Shown here: in pieces, positions 52,485 to 62,095 of the stretch
How positions within the stretch are numbered: the stretch's first letter is position 1
Layout of the letters: each line of letters starts with the position of its first letter
Origin: Paracholeplasma sp034006765
GTDB taxonomy: Bacteria > Bacillota_I > Bacilli_A > Acholeplasmatales > UBA5453
Direction of reading: 5' to 3'
Length of the DNA: 64,000 nucleotides
Assembly: GCA_034006765.1 (NCBI GenBank)
Contig: JAVESF010000002.1
Location: forward strand, 62,001 to 126,000
Notes under the pieces: generated by a model
Told to the model about the DNA's origin: nothing
The model's database searches: none
Seen by the model: only the letters and a program-made list of their open reading frames with translations
Program-made: the position numbers and the translations under genes

Positions 52485-54457
52485 GAATTGCATTAATAGG
52501 TAACCAAAACAGTGGTAAGACTACCCTTTTTAACGCATTGACTGGTAGTAATCAAAAAATTGGAAATTGGCCTGGTGTGACGATTGAACAAAAAGTCGGT
52601 TACATTGAAAAAGATAAGCATGAAATCATTGATTTACCAGGCATTTATTCATTATCGCCATACACAATCGAAGAATCTATATCAAGAGCATTTTTACTTC
52701 AAGAAAAAATTGACTTGATTGTTAACATCATCGATGCCACTCAACTTGAAAGAAGCTTATATTTAACTACGCAACTTCTTGAGCTAAACATCGACATGAT
52801 TATTTGTCTAAACATGGCCGATACGTTTGCTAAAAAAGGGATTTCTATCCATAAAGAACTATTAGAACAAAAGCTCAATACTTCTATTATTGAAATTTCA
52901 GCATTGAAGAAAACTGGCATTCAAAAATTGATTCAGTGCATCGATAGCCAAAACTACTTAAAGCATAAACCCTTAAAAATATTCAACCCCAATATAGAAA
53001 AGACTATTCAATATTTAGAGGAAAAAATCAGTGAACCAAATAAACGATTTCTGAGCATCAAACTATTAGAATCAGATCCAATTATCGAACATGCTGTGGA
53101 TGTGACCTCTTTAACAAAACCCCTTGAAAAAGTGTATGGTTATGATTTCGAGACCATCATTGCATCTGGTAGGTATGCTTTCATTGAAAAGATTAAAAAG
53201 GAAACGTTTGTTAGAATTCATCATGGAGACAAACTAACAGAATCTTTAGACAAAGTGTTTTTGAATAAGTTTTTAGCTATTCCTATTTTCGGGCTGGTTA
53301 TGTTTTTAATTTATTATCTATCTGTTGGGGTAGTGGGCTCTCTGACCGTTGATTTTGTTGATGGAAGTGTAAGTCAATTCAGTGCCTTCATGTTTGATTT
53401 ATTAAAGGATTTAGGCGCACATGACTTTTCAGCTAGCCTTGTCAGTGATGGGATGATTGCTGGTGTAGGTGCTGTGTTAAATTTTGTCCCACAACTCATC
53501 ATTTTATTTTTACTCATATCCGCTTTAGAAGGCAGCGGGTATATGACAAGAATTGCTTTTTTCTTAGACAGATTGTTTAAGAAATTCGGGTTAAGCGGTA
53601 AAGCGTTGATTCCATTTATCATTGGGTCAGGGTGCAGTGTGCCTGGCATCATGGCTACTAGAACGATCGAATCACAAGATGAGAGACGTATTTCAATTAT
53701 GCTGACCCCTTTCATTCCTTGTAGTGCAAAACTACCTATTATCGCACTATTTGCAGGGTTCTTCTTTCCTAACAACTCTGGATTTGTCTCCTTTTCTCTT
53801 TACATGATGTCAATCGTTGTGATCTTAGTTTCAGCGCTCATCATGAAGACATTCTTTTTTAAAGGACAACCCTCAAGCTATATCACAGAATTACCTAATT
53901 ATCGTATTCCCAATTTCAGATATGTTTTTAGAGATGTTTACGAAAGAGTTAAGGAGTTTATTGACCGCGCAGGGACAATCATCTTACTTTCAAGTGTCCT
54001 CATTTGGTTTTTAAGCGCTTATTCGTTTAGATTAGAATATGGTGTAGATGTCAATGAGTCGATGCTTTCTTATTTGGGCAGAGGCTTTGCTTACGTCTTT
54101 TATCCAATGCTTGGTGATTTGTCTTGGGCAGCTTCTGTTTCGGCTATTCAAGGCCTTGTTGCTAAGGAACAAGTAGTCTCCTCATTAGCCGTAATTGGTG
54201 GACTATCAGCCGATATTACGCAAGGCAACATCATACTAAATGCACCAATATATCAGTTCTTTACACCTGCTTCTGCTTATGCATTTATGGTCTTTAACCT
54301 ATTTTCAGCACCATGTTTTGCTGCAATTGGCGCAATGCATAAAGAACTAGGTTCTCGTCGTAAAACCTGGTTTGCTATTTTATTTCAAACTGGTCTAGCT
54401 TATTTGCTTGCGACCCTTATATTCCAACTGGGTACGTTTATAGGAGGGATTTCATGA
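52481..54457 (+). CDS. feoB: Ferrous iron transporter B
   Basis: 658 residues. N-terminal G domain: G1 GNQNSGKTT (7-15), G2 GVTIE, G3 DLPGIYSL, G4 NMAD; then a GDI helical part and two Gate repeats with the conserved cysteines in GSGCSVPGIMATR and FIPCSAKLPIIALF. Imports Fe2+ across the membrane. Ends TGA inside the next start (ATGA). Confidence 0.96.
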   Translation: MRIALIGNQNSGKTTLFNALTGSNQKIGNWPGVTIEQKVGYIEKDKHEIIDLPGIYSLSPYTIEESISRAFLLQEKIDLIVNIIDATQLERSLYLTTQLLELNIDMIICLNMADTFAKKGISIHKELLEQKLNTSIIEISALKKTGIQKLIQCIDSQNYLKHKPLKIFNPNIEKTIQYLEEKISEPNKRFLSIKLLESDPIIEHAVDVTSLTKPLEKVYGYDFETIIASGRYAFIEKIKKETFVRIHHGDKLTESLDKVFLNKFLAIPIFGLVMFLIYYLSVGVVGSLTVDFVDGSVSQFSAFMFDLLKDLGAHDFSASLVSDGMIAGVGAVLNFVPQLIILFLLISALEGSGYMTRIAFFLDRLFKKFGLSGKALIPFIIGSGCSVPGIMATRTIESQDERRISIMLTPFIPCSAKLPIIALFAGFFFPNNSGFVSFSLYMMSIVVILVSALIMKTFFFKGQPSSYITELPNYRIPNFRYVFRDVYERVKEFIDRAGTIILLSSVLIWFLSAYSFRLEYGVDVNESMLSYLGRGFAYVFYPMLGDLSWAASVSAIQGLVAKEQVVSSLAVIGGLSADITQGNIILNAPIYQFFTPASAYAFMVFNLFSAPCFAAIGAMHKELGSRRKTWFAILFQTGLAYLLATLIFQLGTFIGGIS

Positions 54458-54642
54458 ACTTAACTGACATTATCATTTTACTATTTGTAGGCAGTTTGTT
54501 AGGATTAATCATTTATTTTAAAATAATCAAAAAGAGAGGTAACATTGGTTGTAACTGTAGTCTTAAATCCAGTTGTAATCTCAAAATTCATTCGATTGAT
54601 TCGATCTTTGAAGACATCAAGAACGATGTAAAAAACAAATAA
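54454..54642 (+). CDS. FeoB-associated Cys-rich membrane protein
   Basis: 62 residues. One N-terminal membrane helix (about 5-25), a basic turn KKRG, then CNCSLKSSC with three cysteines. Matches the small FeoB-associated Cys-rich proteins seen after feoB in Firmicutes; role uncertain, perhaps iron handling or FeoB assembly. Confidence 0.8.
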   Translation: MNLTDIIILLFVGSLLGLIIYFKIIKKRGNIGCNCSLKSSCNLKIHSIDSIFEDIKNDVKNK

Positions 54643-54650
54643 TATAAAAA

Positions 54651-54703
54651 AAAACTATAGTGGGATAATAACTTTCTGTGAAGTCGCTACTATGGTTTTT
54701 TTT
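54651..54703 (+). terminator. feo operon terminator
   Basis: AAAACTATAGT / ACTATGGTTTT with a G-U pair, 27-base loop and T8. Confidence 0.7.
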
Positions 54704-54790
54704 ATCATTATCCTTGATCACACTGCAAATCAAATTTATAAGTGTGCCTTAAAATGTTACCAAACCTCATTTTTATAATTAGATTATAAA

Positions 54791-54865
54791 AGCAACTTTA
54801 ATGAATCCAGTACGATTCTGTTTAAAGAAGGTGGTGCTGGGACTTTCTCAGACGGTTATTGTAAG
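54791..54865 (+). pseudogene. Decayed fragment of an FAD-dependent dehydrogenase (COG2509-like)
   Basis: The plus strand reads SNFNESSTILFKEGGAGTFS then DGYCK. FGEGGAGTFSDGKL is a hallmark of a family of uncharacterised FAD-dependent dehydrogenases (COG2509), recalled from memory. Stops flank it and no start or other conserved block is nearby, so it looks like a relic of a deleted gene in the gap between the feo and V-ATPase units. The remainder of 54704-54874 shows nothing else I can support. Confidence 0.45.
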
Positions 54866-54874
54866 CATTCAAAT

Positions 54875-54914
54875 AAAAAAAGCTTAACGCCGAGTATTCG
54901 GTGTCAAGCTTTTA
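54875..54914 (-). terminator. V-ATPase operon terminator
   Basis: AAAAGCTTGACACCGA...TCGGCGTTAAGCTTTTTTT forms a long stem of about 15 bp with few mismatches and a T7 run on the minus strand. Confidence 0.92.
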
Positions 54915-54939
54915 TACTGTTTAATTATATGATTAAAAG

Positions 54940-55557
54940 CTATTTTTTTGCTTCTTGATTCTTTTTAATAACTTTTTGTCTTGTGAAAGCCTCACGTTCT
55001 TTTTCCTCTAGAGATTCAGTAATAAACTTAATGTTTTCTTCAAATCTAGGGATAACAATGTTTTCTAAGGCATTGGCTCTTTTTTGGCTTTTACGAATCG
55101 CATTGGCTAATCGATAAGTCGCATTGTCAATTTCCGCTAGTTTAACGGTCAGTTCTCTTACCTTTTGAAAAGATTTATAAGCAAAGTCAAACTTAGTGTT
55201 CGTATGGCCTATGCCATAAGTGATTTTAACGATTTCTGCTTCATGTGTGACTTCTGGAATCTCAACGCCCATCACACTACGATAACTGACTGTAACATTT
55301 TGATCAATTGGGATAGATTTGGCAATATCAGAGACGATGCCTAGTGTAATATTCGCTTCTTGAAGTGCTTGATAAGCTTGTTGATAAGTTTTAGACAGTT
55401 CTTCTCGAACATGTCTAACATCTTCAACCATGGTCATCATTTCACGAATTAAAATGTTTCTTTTACGATCCATGAGTTCATAGCCTTTTTTGGCTAAGTC
55501 GTATGATTTTTGAAGTGCAATCAAATTTCCCTTGGTAGGAAACACTTGATTATTCAT
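54940..55557 (-). CDS. atpD: V-type ATPase subunit D
   Basis: 205 residues. Long antiparallel coiled coil of the central rotor axle: PTKGNLIALQKSYDLAKKGY, LMDRKRNILIREMM and, at the C-terminal side, RLANAIRKSQKRANALENIV. Last gene of the operon, overlapping atpB by eight bases. Confidence 0.94.
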   Translation of the reverse strand: MNNQVFPTKGNLIALQKSYDLAKKGYELMDRKRNILIREMMTMVEDVRHVREELSKTYQQAYQALQEANITLGIVSDIAKSIPIDQNVTVSYRSVMGVEIPEVTHEAEIVKITYGIGHTNTKFDFAYKSFQKVRELTVKLAEIDNATYRLANAIRKSQKRANALENIVIPRFEENIKFITESLEEKEREAFTRQKVIKKNQEAKK

Positions 55558-56995
55558 GACGTAGATCCTTTATGCCTTTGATGTAAGTCTTATTAACGAT
55601 ATGAAATCTTTCAACTGCACGCTCATGGTTGTAAAAACTATCCAATAAGTCTTGGTCTACTCTGTGTAATTCATCCTTAGGTAGTACAGACAATAAGTCC
55701 CAACCTAAGTCTAAAGTATCGGTAATTTGTCTATTGGTTTCGAATCCTTGGTTTAGAAAGTGTTTCTCGAAGAGTTTTCCAAATTCAATGTATTGTCTAT
55801 CGATTGGAGAGAGTTCGTCTTCTCCAATGACAGATGCTAAACTTCTTGCGTCCTGTACTTGTGCATAAGAGGCAAATAGCTGATTGGCTACACTAGAGTG
55901 GTCCTTACGTGTATAACCATCACCAATTCCATCTTTCATCAGACGAGATAAAGACGGTAATACACCAATTGGCGGGAAAACTGCAACTTGATTTAAGTCT
56001 CTACTTAAAACAATTTGTCCTTCGGTTATATACCCTGTTAAGTCAGGCACAGGGTGAGTGATGTCATCGTTCGGCATCGTAAGGATTGGAATTTGCGTAA
56101 CACTGCCTTTGGCATTTTTAACGATGCCAGCTCTTTCGTAAATAGAGGCTAAGTCAGAGTATAGATATCCTGGGTATCCTTTACGCCCTGGAATCTCACC
56201 TTTACTGCTCGAAAACTCTCGTAGAGCCTCACAGTAAGCTGTAATATCCGTAAGGATTACAAGCACATGCATGTCATGAGTGTAAGCTAAATATTCTGCA
56301 GCTGTCAAAGCGAATCTTGGTGTTAATGTTCTTTCAATAATAGGTTCATTTGAAAGATTTAAAAACATAACGACTTTATGCATAACCCCAGCTTCTTCAA
56401 AAGATTTTCTAAAGTAATCTGCTACGTCATTTTTAACACCCATTGCCGCAAACACGATACAAAAGTTTTCACCATTGCCATCTGCAATCTTTGCTTGTTT
56501 TACAATTTGAACCGCAAGCTCATTGTGAGGCATCCCAGATCCTGAGAAAATGGGTAGTTTTTGACCGCGAATTAGGGTTGTAAGCGCATCAATTGAACTC
56601 ACACCCGTTTGAATATAGTTTCTTGGGTAAACACGCGAAACAGGATTCAAGGGCAGACCATTGATGTCTCTTTTTTCATCAACAAACACGTTTCCTAGTC
56701 CATCAATGGGTCTACCAGAACCATTGAATGTACGTCCTAGAATTTCCTTTGATAAAGACATTTCAACTGGCTTACCTGTGAATTTGGATAAAGTATTATT
56801 GAGTGAAATTTCATGTGTACCTTCAAAAACTTGAACTGCGATTTTATCGCCTTCGATTTGAACGACTCTACCGTATCTGGTTTCACCCGTATTAAGCTTA
56901 ATTTCGACCATTTCTTCATAGCCGACATTTTGGGTATTTTCAAAGTAAATGAGTGGCCCGTTAATTTCATCTAGACCTTTATATTGTAGATTCAT
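55550..56995 (-). CDS. atpB: V-type ATPase subunit B (non-catalytic)
   Basis: 481 residues. Regulatory nucleotide-site subunit of V1. Instead of a Walker A it has IFSGSGMPHNELA, as expected. Other blocks: SSKGEIPGRKGYPGYLYSDL and YERAG. Forms the A3B3 hexamer. ATG 56995 lies 11 bases past atpA and follows AAGGAGG. Confidence 0.97.
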   Translation of the reverse strand: MNLQYKGLDEINGPLIYFENTQNVGYEEMVEIKLNTGETRYGRVVQIEGDKIAVQVFEGTHEISLNNTLSKFTGKPVEMSLSKEILGRTFNGSGRPIDGLGNVFVDEKRDINGLPLNPVSRVYPRNYIQTGVSSIDALTTLIRGQKLPIFSGSGMPHNELAVQIVKQAKIADGNGENFCIVFAAMGVKNDVADYFRKSFEEAGVMHKVVMFLNLSNEPIIERTLTPRFALTAAEYLAYTHDMHVLVILTDITAYCEALREFSSSKGEIPGRKGYPGYLYSDLASIYERAGIVKNAKGSVTQIPILTMPNDDITHPVPDLTGYITEGQIVLSRDLNQVAVFPPIGVLPSLSRLMKDGIGDGYTRKDHSSVANQLFASYAQVQDARSLASVIGEDELSPIDRQYIEFGKLFEKHFLNQGFETNRQITDTLDLGWDLLSVLPKDELHRVDQDLLDSFYNHERAVERFHIVNKTYIKGIKDLRHE

Positions 56996-57006
56996 AACTA
57001 GCCTCC

Positions 57007-58755
57007 TTAATGTGTGTGTTTGATGGTTTCATCGATCATATCGGGGTAACCATCTAATAACTCGATTTGATTATTTGGAATGTCATATTTGATTTTAATA
57101 ATTTTATCGAAAAGACCCGATTCGATGAGTAAATTCAGTGATTTCCCATTTTCAATGAACTGACGAGCTTTCTTCTCTAAATACAAAATGACATCCATCA
57201 TTTTTAGTTGTTTGAGAAGTGGGACATAAGTATCATCTTTATGGAAGGCATTTTGCTGAAGGTATCCAAGTCTAATGACTTTACCCATTTCAATGATAAG
57301 TTTTTGATCATCAGGCAGGACATCGCTACCAATCAGTTTCACGATTTCTAAAAGCTTGTTTTCTTCAGCTAATATAGACATGATTTGTTTTCTGTTGGTT
57401 AAGAAACGAGGATCCACTTCTTTATCAAACCACTTGGTTAAATCTCCGATGTATTCTGAATAACTTAAATTCCAGTTGATTGCAGCATAGTGTCTTTGAT
57501 AAGCCAATTGTTTGTCTAAGGCCCAAAAACTTCTGACAAAACGTTTGGTGTTTTGTGTAACAGGTTCAGAGAAATCTGCACCTTGAGGTGAAACCGCACC
57601 GATGATTGATACAGAGCCTTCCTTATCAGAAAGCGTCTTCACGTATCCTGCTCTTTCATAAAACTGAGAAATACGGCTCGGCAAGTATGCAGGAAACCCC
57701 TCTTCTGCAGGCATTTCTTCTAGACGACCTGAAATTTCTCTTAAAGCTTCAGCCCATCTGGATGTTGAGTCCGCCATAACAGCGACATGGTAGCCCATAT
57801 CTCTGTAGTATTCTGCTATTGCAACCCCAGTATAAATGGAAGCTTCTCGAGCAGCCACTGGCATATTAGAGGTATTCGCAATTAAAACTGTTCTTTCTAA
57901 TAAGGGTTTATTGGTTCTTGGGTCAATCAGTTCTGAAAATTCTTCTAATACTTGAGTCATTTCATTCCCGCGTTCCCCACAGCCCACGTAAACAATTAAA
58001 TCTGCATCACACCACTTGGCAAACTGGTGTTGCATCATGGTCTTTCCAGTTCCAAATCCACCTGGCACTGCAGCAGTACCGCCTTTTGCGATTGGAAACA
58101 GTGTGTCAATGACACGTTGGCCAGACACAAGTGGTATGGACATTGGCAAACGTTTACGAACAGGTCTTTGTGTTTTTATTGGCCACTTTTGGACAAGATT
58201 CAAAGAATGAATCACTTTATGTTCATCTTCTATTTGTATGACAGTATCTTTAAGTTGATAAGTCCCGTTTTTCGCCTTAGAGACGACTTTCCCGGATAGA
58301 CCGATTGGTACCATCAAACGATGTGTAATCGACGTTGTTTCAGGTATGGTTGCAAATATTTCACCCTCAGATAGAAAGTCCCCAACACTAGCGGTGATGG
58401 TAACCTCCCACTTCGATGTCATGTCTAAAGCAGAGACATCTGAACCCGTTGGAATATAGATGCCGTTTTCTTGTTGAATGGTCTTTAATGGACGTTCAAT
58501 GCCATCAAAGATATTTTTTAGCAAGCCAGGCCCGAGCATCGCAGAAATAGGTTCACCGGTACCAAATACTGGGTCACCTACTTTAAGGCCTGTGGTTGAT
58601 TCGTATACTTGAATCACTGTTTTTGTCTTACTGATGGAAATGACTTCCCCTAAGAGGCGAAGTTTCCCAACATAGACCATTTCAAGCATTGCGAATGTAG
58701 TCGAATTTTGGACGGTAACGACTGGACCATTGATTGAGTAAATCGTGTTTGTCAT
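57007..58755 (-). CDS. atpA: V-type ATPase subunit A (catalytic)
   Basis: 582 residues. Catalytic subunit with Walker A GGFGTGKTMMQHQFAKW (usual second residue Pro replaced by Gly), catalytic Glu in VGCGERGNEM, and MADSTSRWAEALREISGRL. The non-homologous insert typical of V-type A subunits is present (about 110-200). ATG 58755 follows AAGGAGGGTAAT; the longer frame to 58833 runs into the E gene. Confidence 0.97.
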   Translation of the reverse strand: MTNTIYSINGPVVTVQNSTTFAMLEMVYVGKLRLLGEVISISKTKTVIQVYESTTGLKVGDPVFGTGEPISAMLGPGLLKNIFDGIERPLKTIQQENGIYIPTGSDVSALDMTSKWEVTITASVGDFLSEGEIFATIPETTSITHRLMVPIGLSGKVVSKAKNGTYQLKDTVIQIEDEHKVIHSLNLVQKWPIKTQRPVRKRLPMSIPLVSGQRVIDTLFPIAKGGTAAVPGGFGTGKTMMQHQFAKWCDADLIVYVGCGERGNEMTQVLEEFSELIDPRTNKPLLERTVLIANTSNMPVAAREASIYTGVAIAEYYRDMGYHVAVMADSTSRWAEALREISGRLEEMPAEEGFPAYLPSRISQFYERAGYVKTLSDKEGSVSIIGAVSPQGADFSEPVTQNTKRFVRSFWALDKQLAYQRHYAAINWNLSYSEYIGDLTKWFDKEVDPRFLTNRKQIMSILAEENKLLEIVKLIGSDVLPDDQKLIIEMGKVIRLGYLQQNAFHKDDTYVPLLKQLKMMDVILYLEKKARQFIENGKSLNLLIESGLFDKIIKIKYDIPNNQIELLDGYPDMIDETIKHTH

Positions 58756-58765
58756 ATTACCCTCC

Positions 58766-59362
58766 TTATTTTTTGATAAACAATCGTGCGTTTTCATAAA
58801 ACCATTTTTTGCGTTCTTCAAGTTTTTGATCAATGGTTTGATCGATGGATACTTTTAACGCCTCGATGACTGCTTTAAACCCACCAAAATGTATTTGATC
58901 ATTTTTATTGTATTTCTGACCTTTTTTAATCAGTACTTCTTCCAATAACTGATCATCCGCGCCAATTTCAAATTGAACAGGATGATTTTTCGCATAGTCC
59001 AAAACGGTCTCACATTTTTCAATCATGGTTGACTGATATGCCTTTGTTTGTCTATAAGTAAATAGTTTTTTATATACAGCTTCAAATACGTTATTAACCA
59101 TAACGCTACGTTCTTTAATGAGCTGTTCATCATAGCCTACGCCAATTTGATTGATTTTATCTTGATACTCTATTTGAAGTTCTCTTAAAGCTTTATTGGT
59201 ATCTAGTTTATTCTTAAGGTCCAATTCAGCATTAACCTTATTCATTTCTTTGGCGTAAAGATAATCAATTTCTTTTCGCAGTTTCTCAATACGTATCCCG
59301 GATTCTTGCATAATCGCCTTTTCCAAGTAACGTTTGAGTTGGTCTTCGTTATAATATGCCAT
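58766..59362 (-). CDS. atpE: V-type ATPase subunit E (peripheral stalk)
   Basis: 198 residues. Long helical N-terminus (about 1-110) rich in Lys/Glu, then a small globular domain (FEIGADDQLLEEVLIKKG, IHFGGFKAVIEALKVSIDQT) that caps subunit B. Pattern and position between F and A support subunit E. Sequence match is weak, so mainly structure and synteny. Confidence 0.85.
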   Translation of the reverse strand: MAYYNEDQLKRYLEKAIMQESGIRIEKLRKEIDYLYAKEMNKVNAELDLKNKLDTNKALRELQIEYQDKINQIGVGYDEQLIKERSVMVNNVFEAVYKKLFTYRQTKAYQSTMIEKCETVLDYAKNHPVQFEIGADDQLLEEVLIKKGQKYNKNDQIHFGGFKAVIEALKVSIDQTIDQKLEERKKWFYENARLFIKK

Positions 59363-59371
59363 TTAGCCACC

Positions 59372-59680
59372 TCACAGTTTGACACCTATGGCTTCACTTA
59401 CGTATCGGTCAATTGCTTCACCAATCGAAGATGTGCCATGTCTATCCGGTATTTCTACAATGAGCTTACGGGACTCTCTCAGTTTGATTTCAGAAATGAC
59501 ATCAGGTGCCAATTCAACCAACTTAGTCGTCACTAAAATAATAGCATTGTTTGGGTCTTCAAGCGCATCTTCTAGAGCAATAAGAAACTCATCTTTTTCA
59601 TGCACTACTATCCCCTCAATACCAACTAGTCTCATGCCGACTTCCGTATCTACATTGTCGCTAATTAAGAAAAATCTCAT
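59372..59680 (-). CDS. atpF: V-type ATPase subunit F
   Basis: 102 residues. Rossmann-like small rotor subunit: MRFFLISDNVDTEVGMRLVG and IILVTTKLVELAPDVI, then LIVEIPDRHG. Binds D in the central stalk. Confidence 0.92.
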   Translation of the reverse strand: MRFFLISDNVDTEVGMRLVGIEGIVVHEKDEFLIALEDALEDPNNAIILVTTKLVELAPDVISEIKLRESRKLIVEIPDRHGTSSIGEAIDRYVSEAIGVKL

Positions 59681-59698
59681 CAGATTTCACTTCCCTAA

Positions 59699-60148
59699 TT
59701 ATAGTTTGTTGATGATTAGAATTGAGATAAGTAACCCGTAGATTGCAACCCCTTCACCAAGGGCTACGAAGATTAATGATTTACCAAAGTTCTTTTCGTT
59801 CTCAGAGAATGCTCCAATAGCTGCTGGTGCTGCCGCAGCAACAGCAATACCTGCGCCTAGCGCTGACATTCCAGTTGATAATGCCGCACTCAAGAAACCA
59901 AGACCTTGAGCCATTGTTCCAGTGATAGAAGCTACTACTGTTTCACCTTCAGCAGCTGAAACGCTTGGGCTTGTAAAAAATTGTACAACGAACACAAACG
60001 CAATGACCGCAAAGAATCCAGAAACGTGGATCAGCAGTCTAGTTTTTGCCGAATGAACGGTTGTTTTACCTCTGAAAACTTTAATTAAAGGTAAAGTAAT
60101 TAATGCAATTAAAATAAGTGGTAATACTAATTCGATAAAATTTAACAT
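59699..60148 (-). CDS. atpK: V-type ATPase membrane rotor subunit K (c ring)
   Basis: 149 residues. Four hydrophobic segments (about 3-23, 37-58, 80-108, 122-147). Only the C-terminal hairpin has the c-subunit pattern: GAGIAVAAAAPAAIGA, NEKNFGKSLIFVALGEG with the ion-binding Glu132, and AIYGLLISILI. The N-terminal hairpin has no ion-site acid and ends in a Ser/Ala-rich link (SPSVSAAEG). This one-site form resembles rotor subunits of clostridial V-type enzymes. H+ or Na+ use cannot be fixed by eye: the residue after Glu132 is Gly. Confidence 0.92.
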   Translation of the reverse strand: MLNFIELVLPLILIALITLPLIKVFRGKTTVHSAKTRLLIHVSGFFAVIAFVFVVQFFTSPSVSAAEGETVVASITGTMAQGLGFLSAALSTGMSALGAGIAVAAAAPAAIGAFSENEKNFGKSLIFVALGEGVAIYGLLISILIINKL

Positions 60149-60167
60149 GTTTTATTCCTCCTAATTG

Positions 60168-62087
60168 TTATTGATTTAATGCGTTAAATTGTACGCCATT
60201 GCCTTGGTAATAGCGTGAAAACATTTCATAAAACTGTAGTCTTAAGACTTGAATTCCAACAATCATGCCTTCGAGTGCCATCACAAAGATGTTACCGAAA
60301 ATCATGACAAGCCATCCAGCATCCCCGACCATACTCATCAAACTCGTTACAACCAGCATCATACCGGCATGAGACAGAATGAATCCGCCCACACGTAAGA
60401 ATGACATTGTGTTTGTAACATATGATAAGATGATTTCAAAGAGTTCAAAGAACGCTTCGACAAAGAACCCACCAAATCCGGCTGGAAACATCTTGTGATG
60501 ATGCACTTTCCTATGGATAGGTTCCTTCAAGAATATTAATAAAAGTGGAATGACCACGAATGGAATGATTGTAAAGATGCTAAACACCGGAATGCCTAAT
60601 CCCATTTGTAAAGCAATCCCAATGCCTAAGAACCCATAAAGCATTAAACCAGATAGTCCATTATGAGAACAAACAACTTCAACATATTCTTTCTTTCTAA
60701 TTTGAATAATAATATTTAATAACATGGTTGTTATGATCAAAACTGCACCAATTGCAATCGCTGCAATCAACAATGTCATTGTGAAGTCTCCATCCATTAC
60801 GTGTATCGGTTTGCCTGGCAAACCTAAAACATCCGTAAAAAATGGTGTGAGTATCTCTTCATCTCCGAAAACTGAGCCATAAAGCAGACCGAACAGGGCA
60901 GAGAATAATCCAATTCGAATGCCAACAGCACCAAGGCGCATGCCTTTGAACTTATAGGCTAAGAATCCAATTAACATCAACACCAACCCTTGTCCCAAGT
61001 CTCCAAACATCATCCCAAATAAGAATGAGTAGGTAAGTGCTAAAAAGGGTGTTGGGTCTATTTCATCATATGCCGGTAAACCATACATTTCAACAAACAT
61101 GCCAAATGGTCTTGAAAACCATCCGTTTTTCAGTTTTGTTGGCGGTGTAATACGTCTATCAGCATCTGCTTCATTGACTTCAATATCAACATCTTCTAGG
61201 CCTTCAAAGGCTTTTTTAAAAGTATGAACGTCATTGTCTTGCATAAAACCTGATATTGTAAATTTATCTCCTAATCCAACTACATATTTTTTGGCTTCGA
61301 ATAACCTATTTAGAAATAAGAGTTGCCCCTTGATATGTGCCAGATTGTTATGACATCCATCCGTGATAGAACAAATATCATCACGATATTTCGCAATTTT
61401 AGTTTTCGCATCATTAATGGTGTTTTTGATGTCTTCGATTGCTTCTTTTGGAGTCCCGTGAACAAACTCAGGGATAAAACTTCTTTCGAAAAACAGGGAT
61501 GAAAAAATATTATCTACTTCTCTTTTGTATTCCTGAGTCGTGTAATACATACACCAAACATAGTTTTGATCCGAATCAAAAGATTTAAATACGAAAGGTC
61601 TGTTTTGAAAAAATCTTAGTTTATCTACACTATCATTTGGTAATCGACCAAATCTCATAAACACATACTCACAAGCAAACAAATCGTCTAAGGGAACATC
61701 CAAGCTCTGAATGTTTTTAACTTGGATCAATGCATTTTCGTGTTTATCTATGAATGCTTCTAATTCTTTAATTTGTACGACTTCATCCTCTAATGACTGT
61801 TTCAAATCCGTAATATAATCATACATTTCATTAAGATTGTAAGATTCATCCCGATATTCAACATTCGGTAAATTTAAATCATACTTGAGTTCGATATCAT
61901 TTATGTCTTGCAACATCGTTTGACACGGATTCTCCGAGACAAATGACGTTAAACCCTGCACCTTTTCAACAATTTCACTTGCCAAAACTGGGTGGAAGTT
62001 TTTTAAGTCAATGAATCTCATTAGTACTCGATCTAAATTACTGACATTTGAGGTTAGGTCAATTAGGTTTACTTTTGCTATACCCAT
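60168..62087 (-). CDS. atpI: V-type ATPase subunit I (membrane stator, a-type)
   Basis: 639 residues. The cytoplasmic N-terminal half (1-330) has two long helical arms. The C-terminal half has about eight membrane helices with LTYSFLFGMMFGDLGQGL and NTMSFLRVGGFILSHAGMML, which carries the essential Arg. It forms the ion half-channels against the K ring. Confidence 0.95.
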   Translation of the reverse strand: MGIAKVNLIDLTSNVSNLDRVLMRFIDLKNFHPVLASEIVEKVQGLTSFVSENPCQTMLQDINDIELKYDLNLPNVEYRDESYNLNEMYDYITDLKQSLEDEVVQIKELEAFIDKHENALIQVKNIQSLDVPLDDLFACEYVFMRFGRLPNDSVDKLRFFQNRPFVFKSFDSDQNYVWCMYYTTQEYKREVDNIFSSLFFERSFIPEFVHGTPKEAIEDIKNTINDAKTKIAKYRDDICSITDGCHNNLAHIKGQLLFLNRLFEAKKYVVGLGDKFTISGFMQDNDVHTFKKAFEGLEDVDIEVNEADADRRITPPTKLKNGWFSRPFGMFVEMYGLPAYDEIDPTPFLALTYSFLFGMMFGDLGQGLVLMLIGFLAYKFKGMRLGAVGIRIGLFSALFGLLYGSVFGDEEILTPFFTDVLGLPGKPIHVMDGDFTMTLLIAAIAIGAVLIITTMLLNIIIQIRKKEYVEVVCSHNGLSGLMLYGFLGIGIALQMGLGIPVFSIFTIIPFVVIPLLLIFLKEPIHRKVHHHKMFPAGFGGFFVEAFFELFEIILSYVTNTMSFLRVGGFILSHAGMMLVVTSLMSMVGDAGWLVMIFGNIFVMALEGMIVGIQVLRLQFYEMFSRYYQGNGVQFNALNQ

Positions 62088-62095
62088 AGTTCCTC

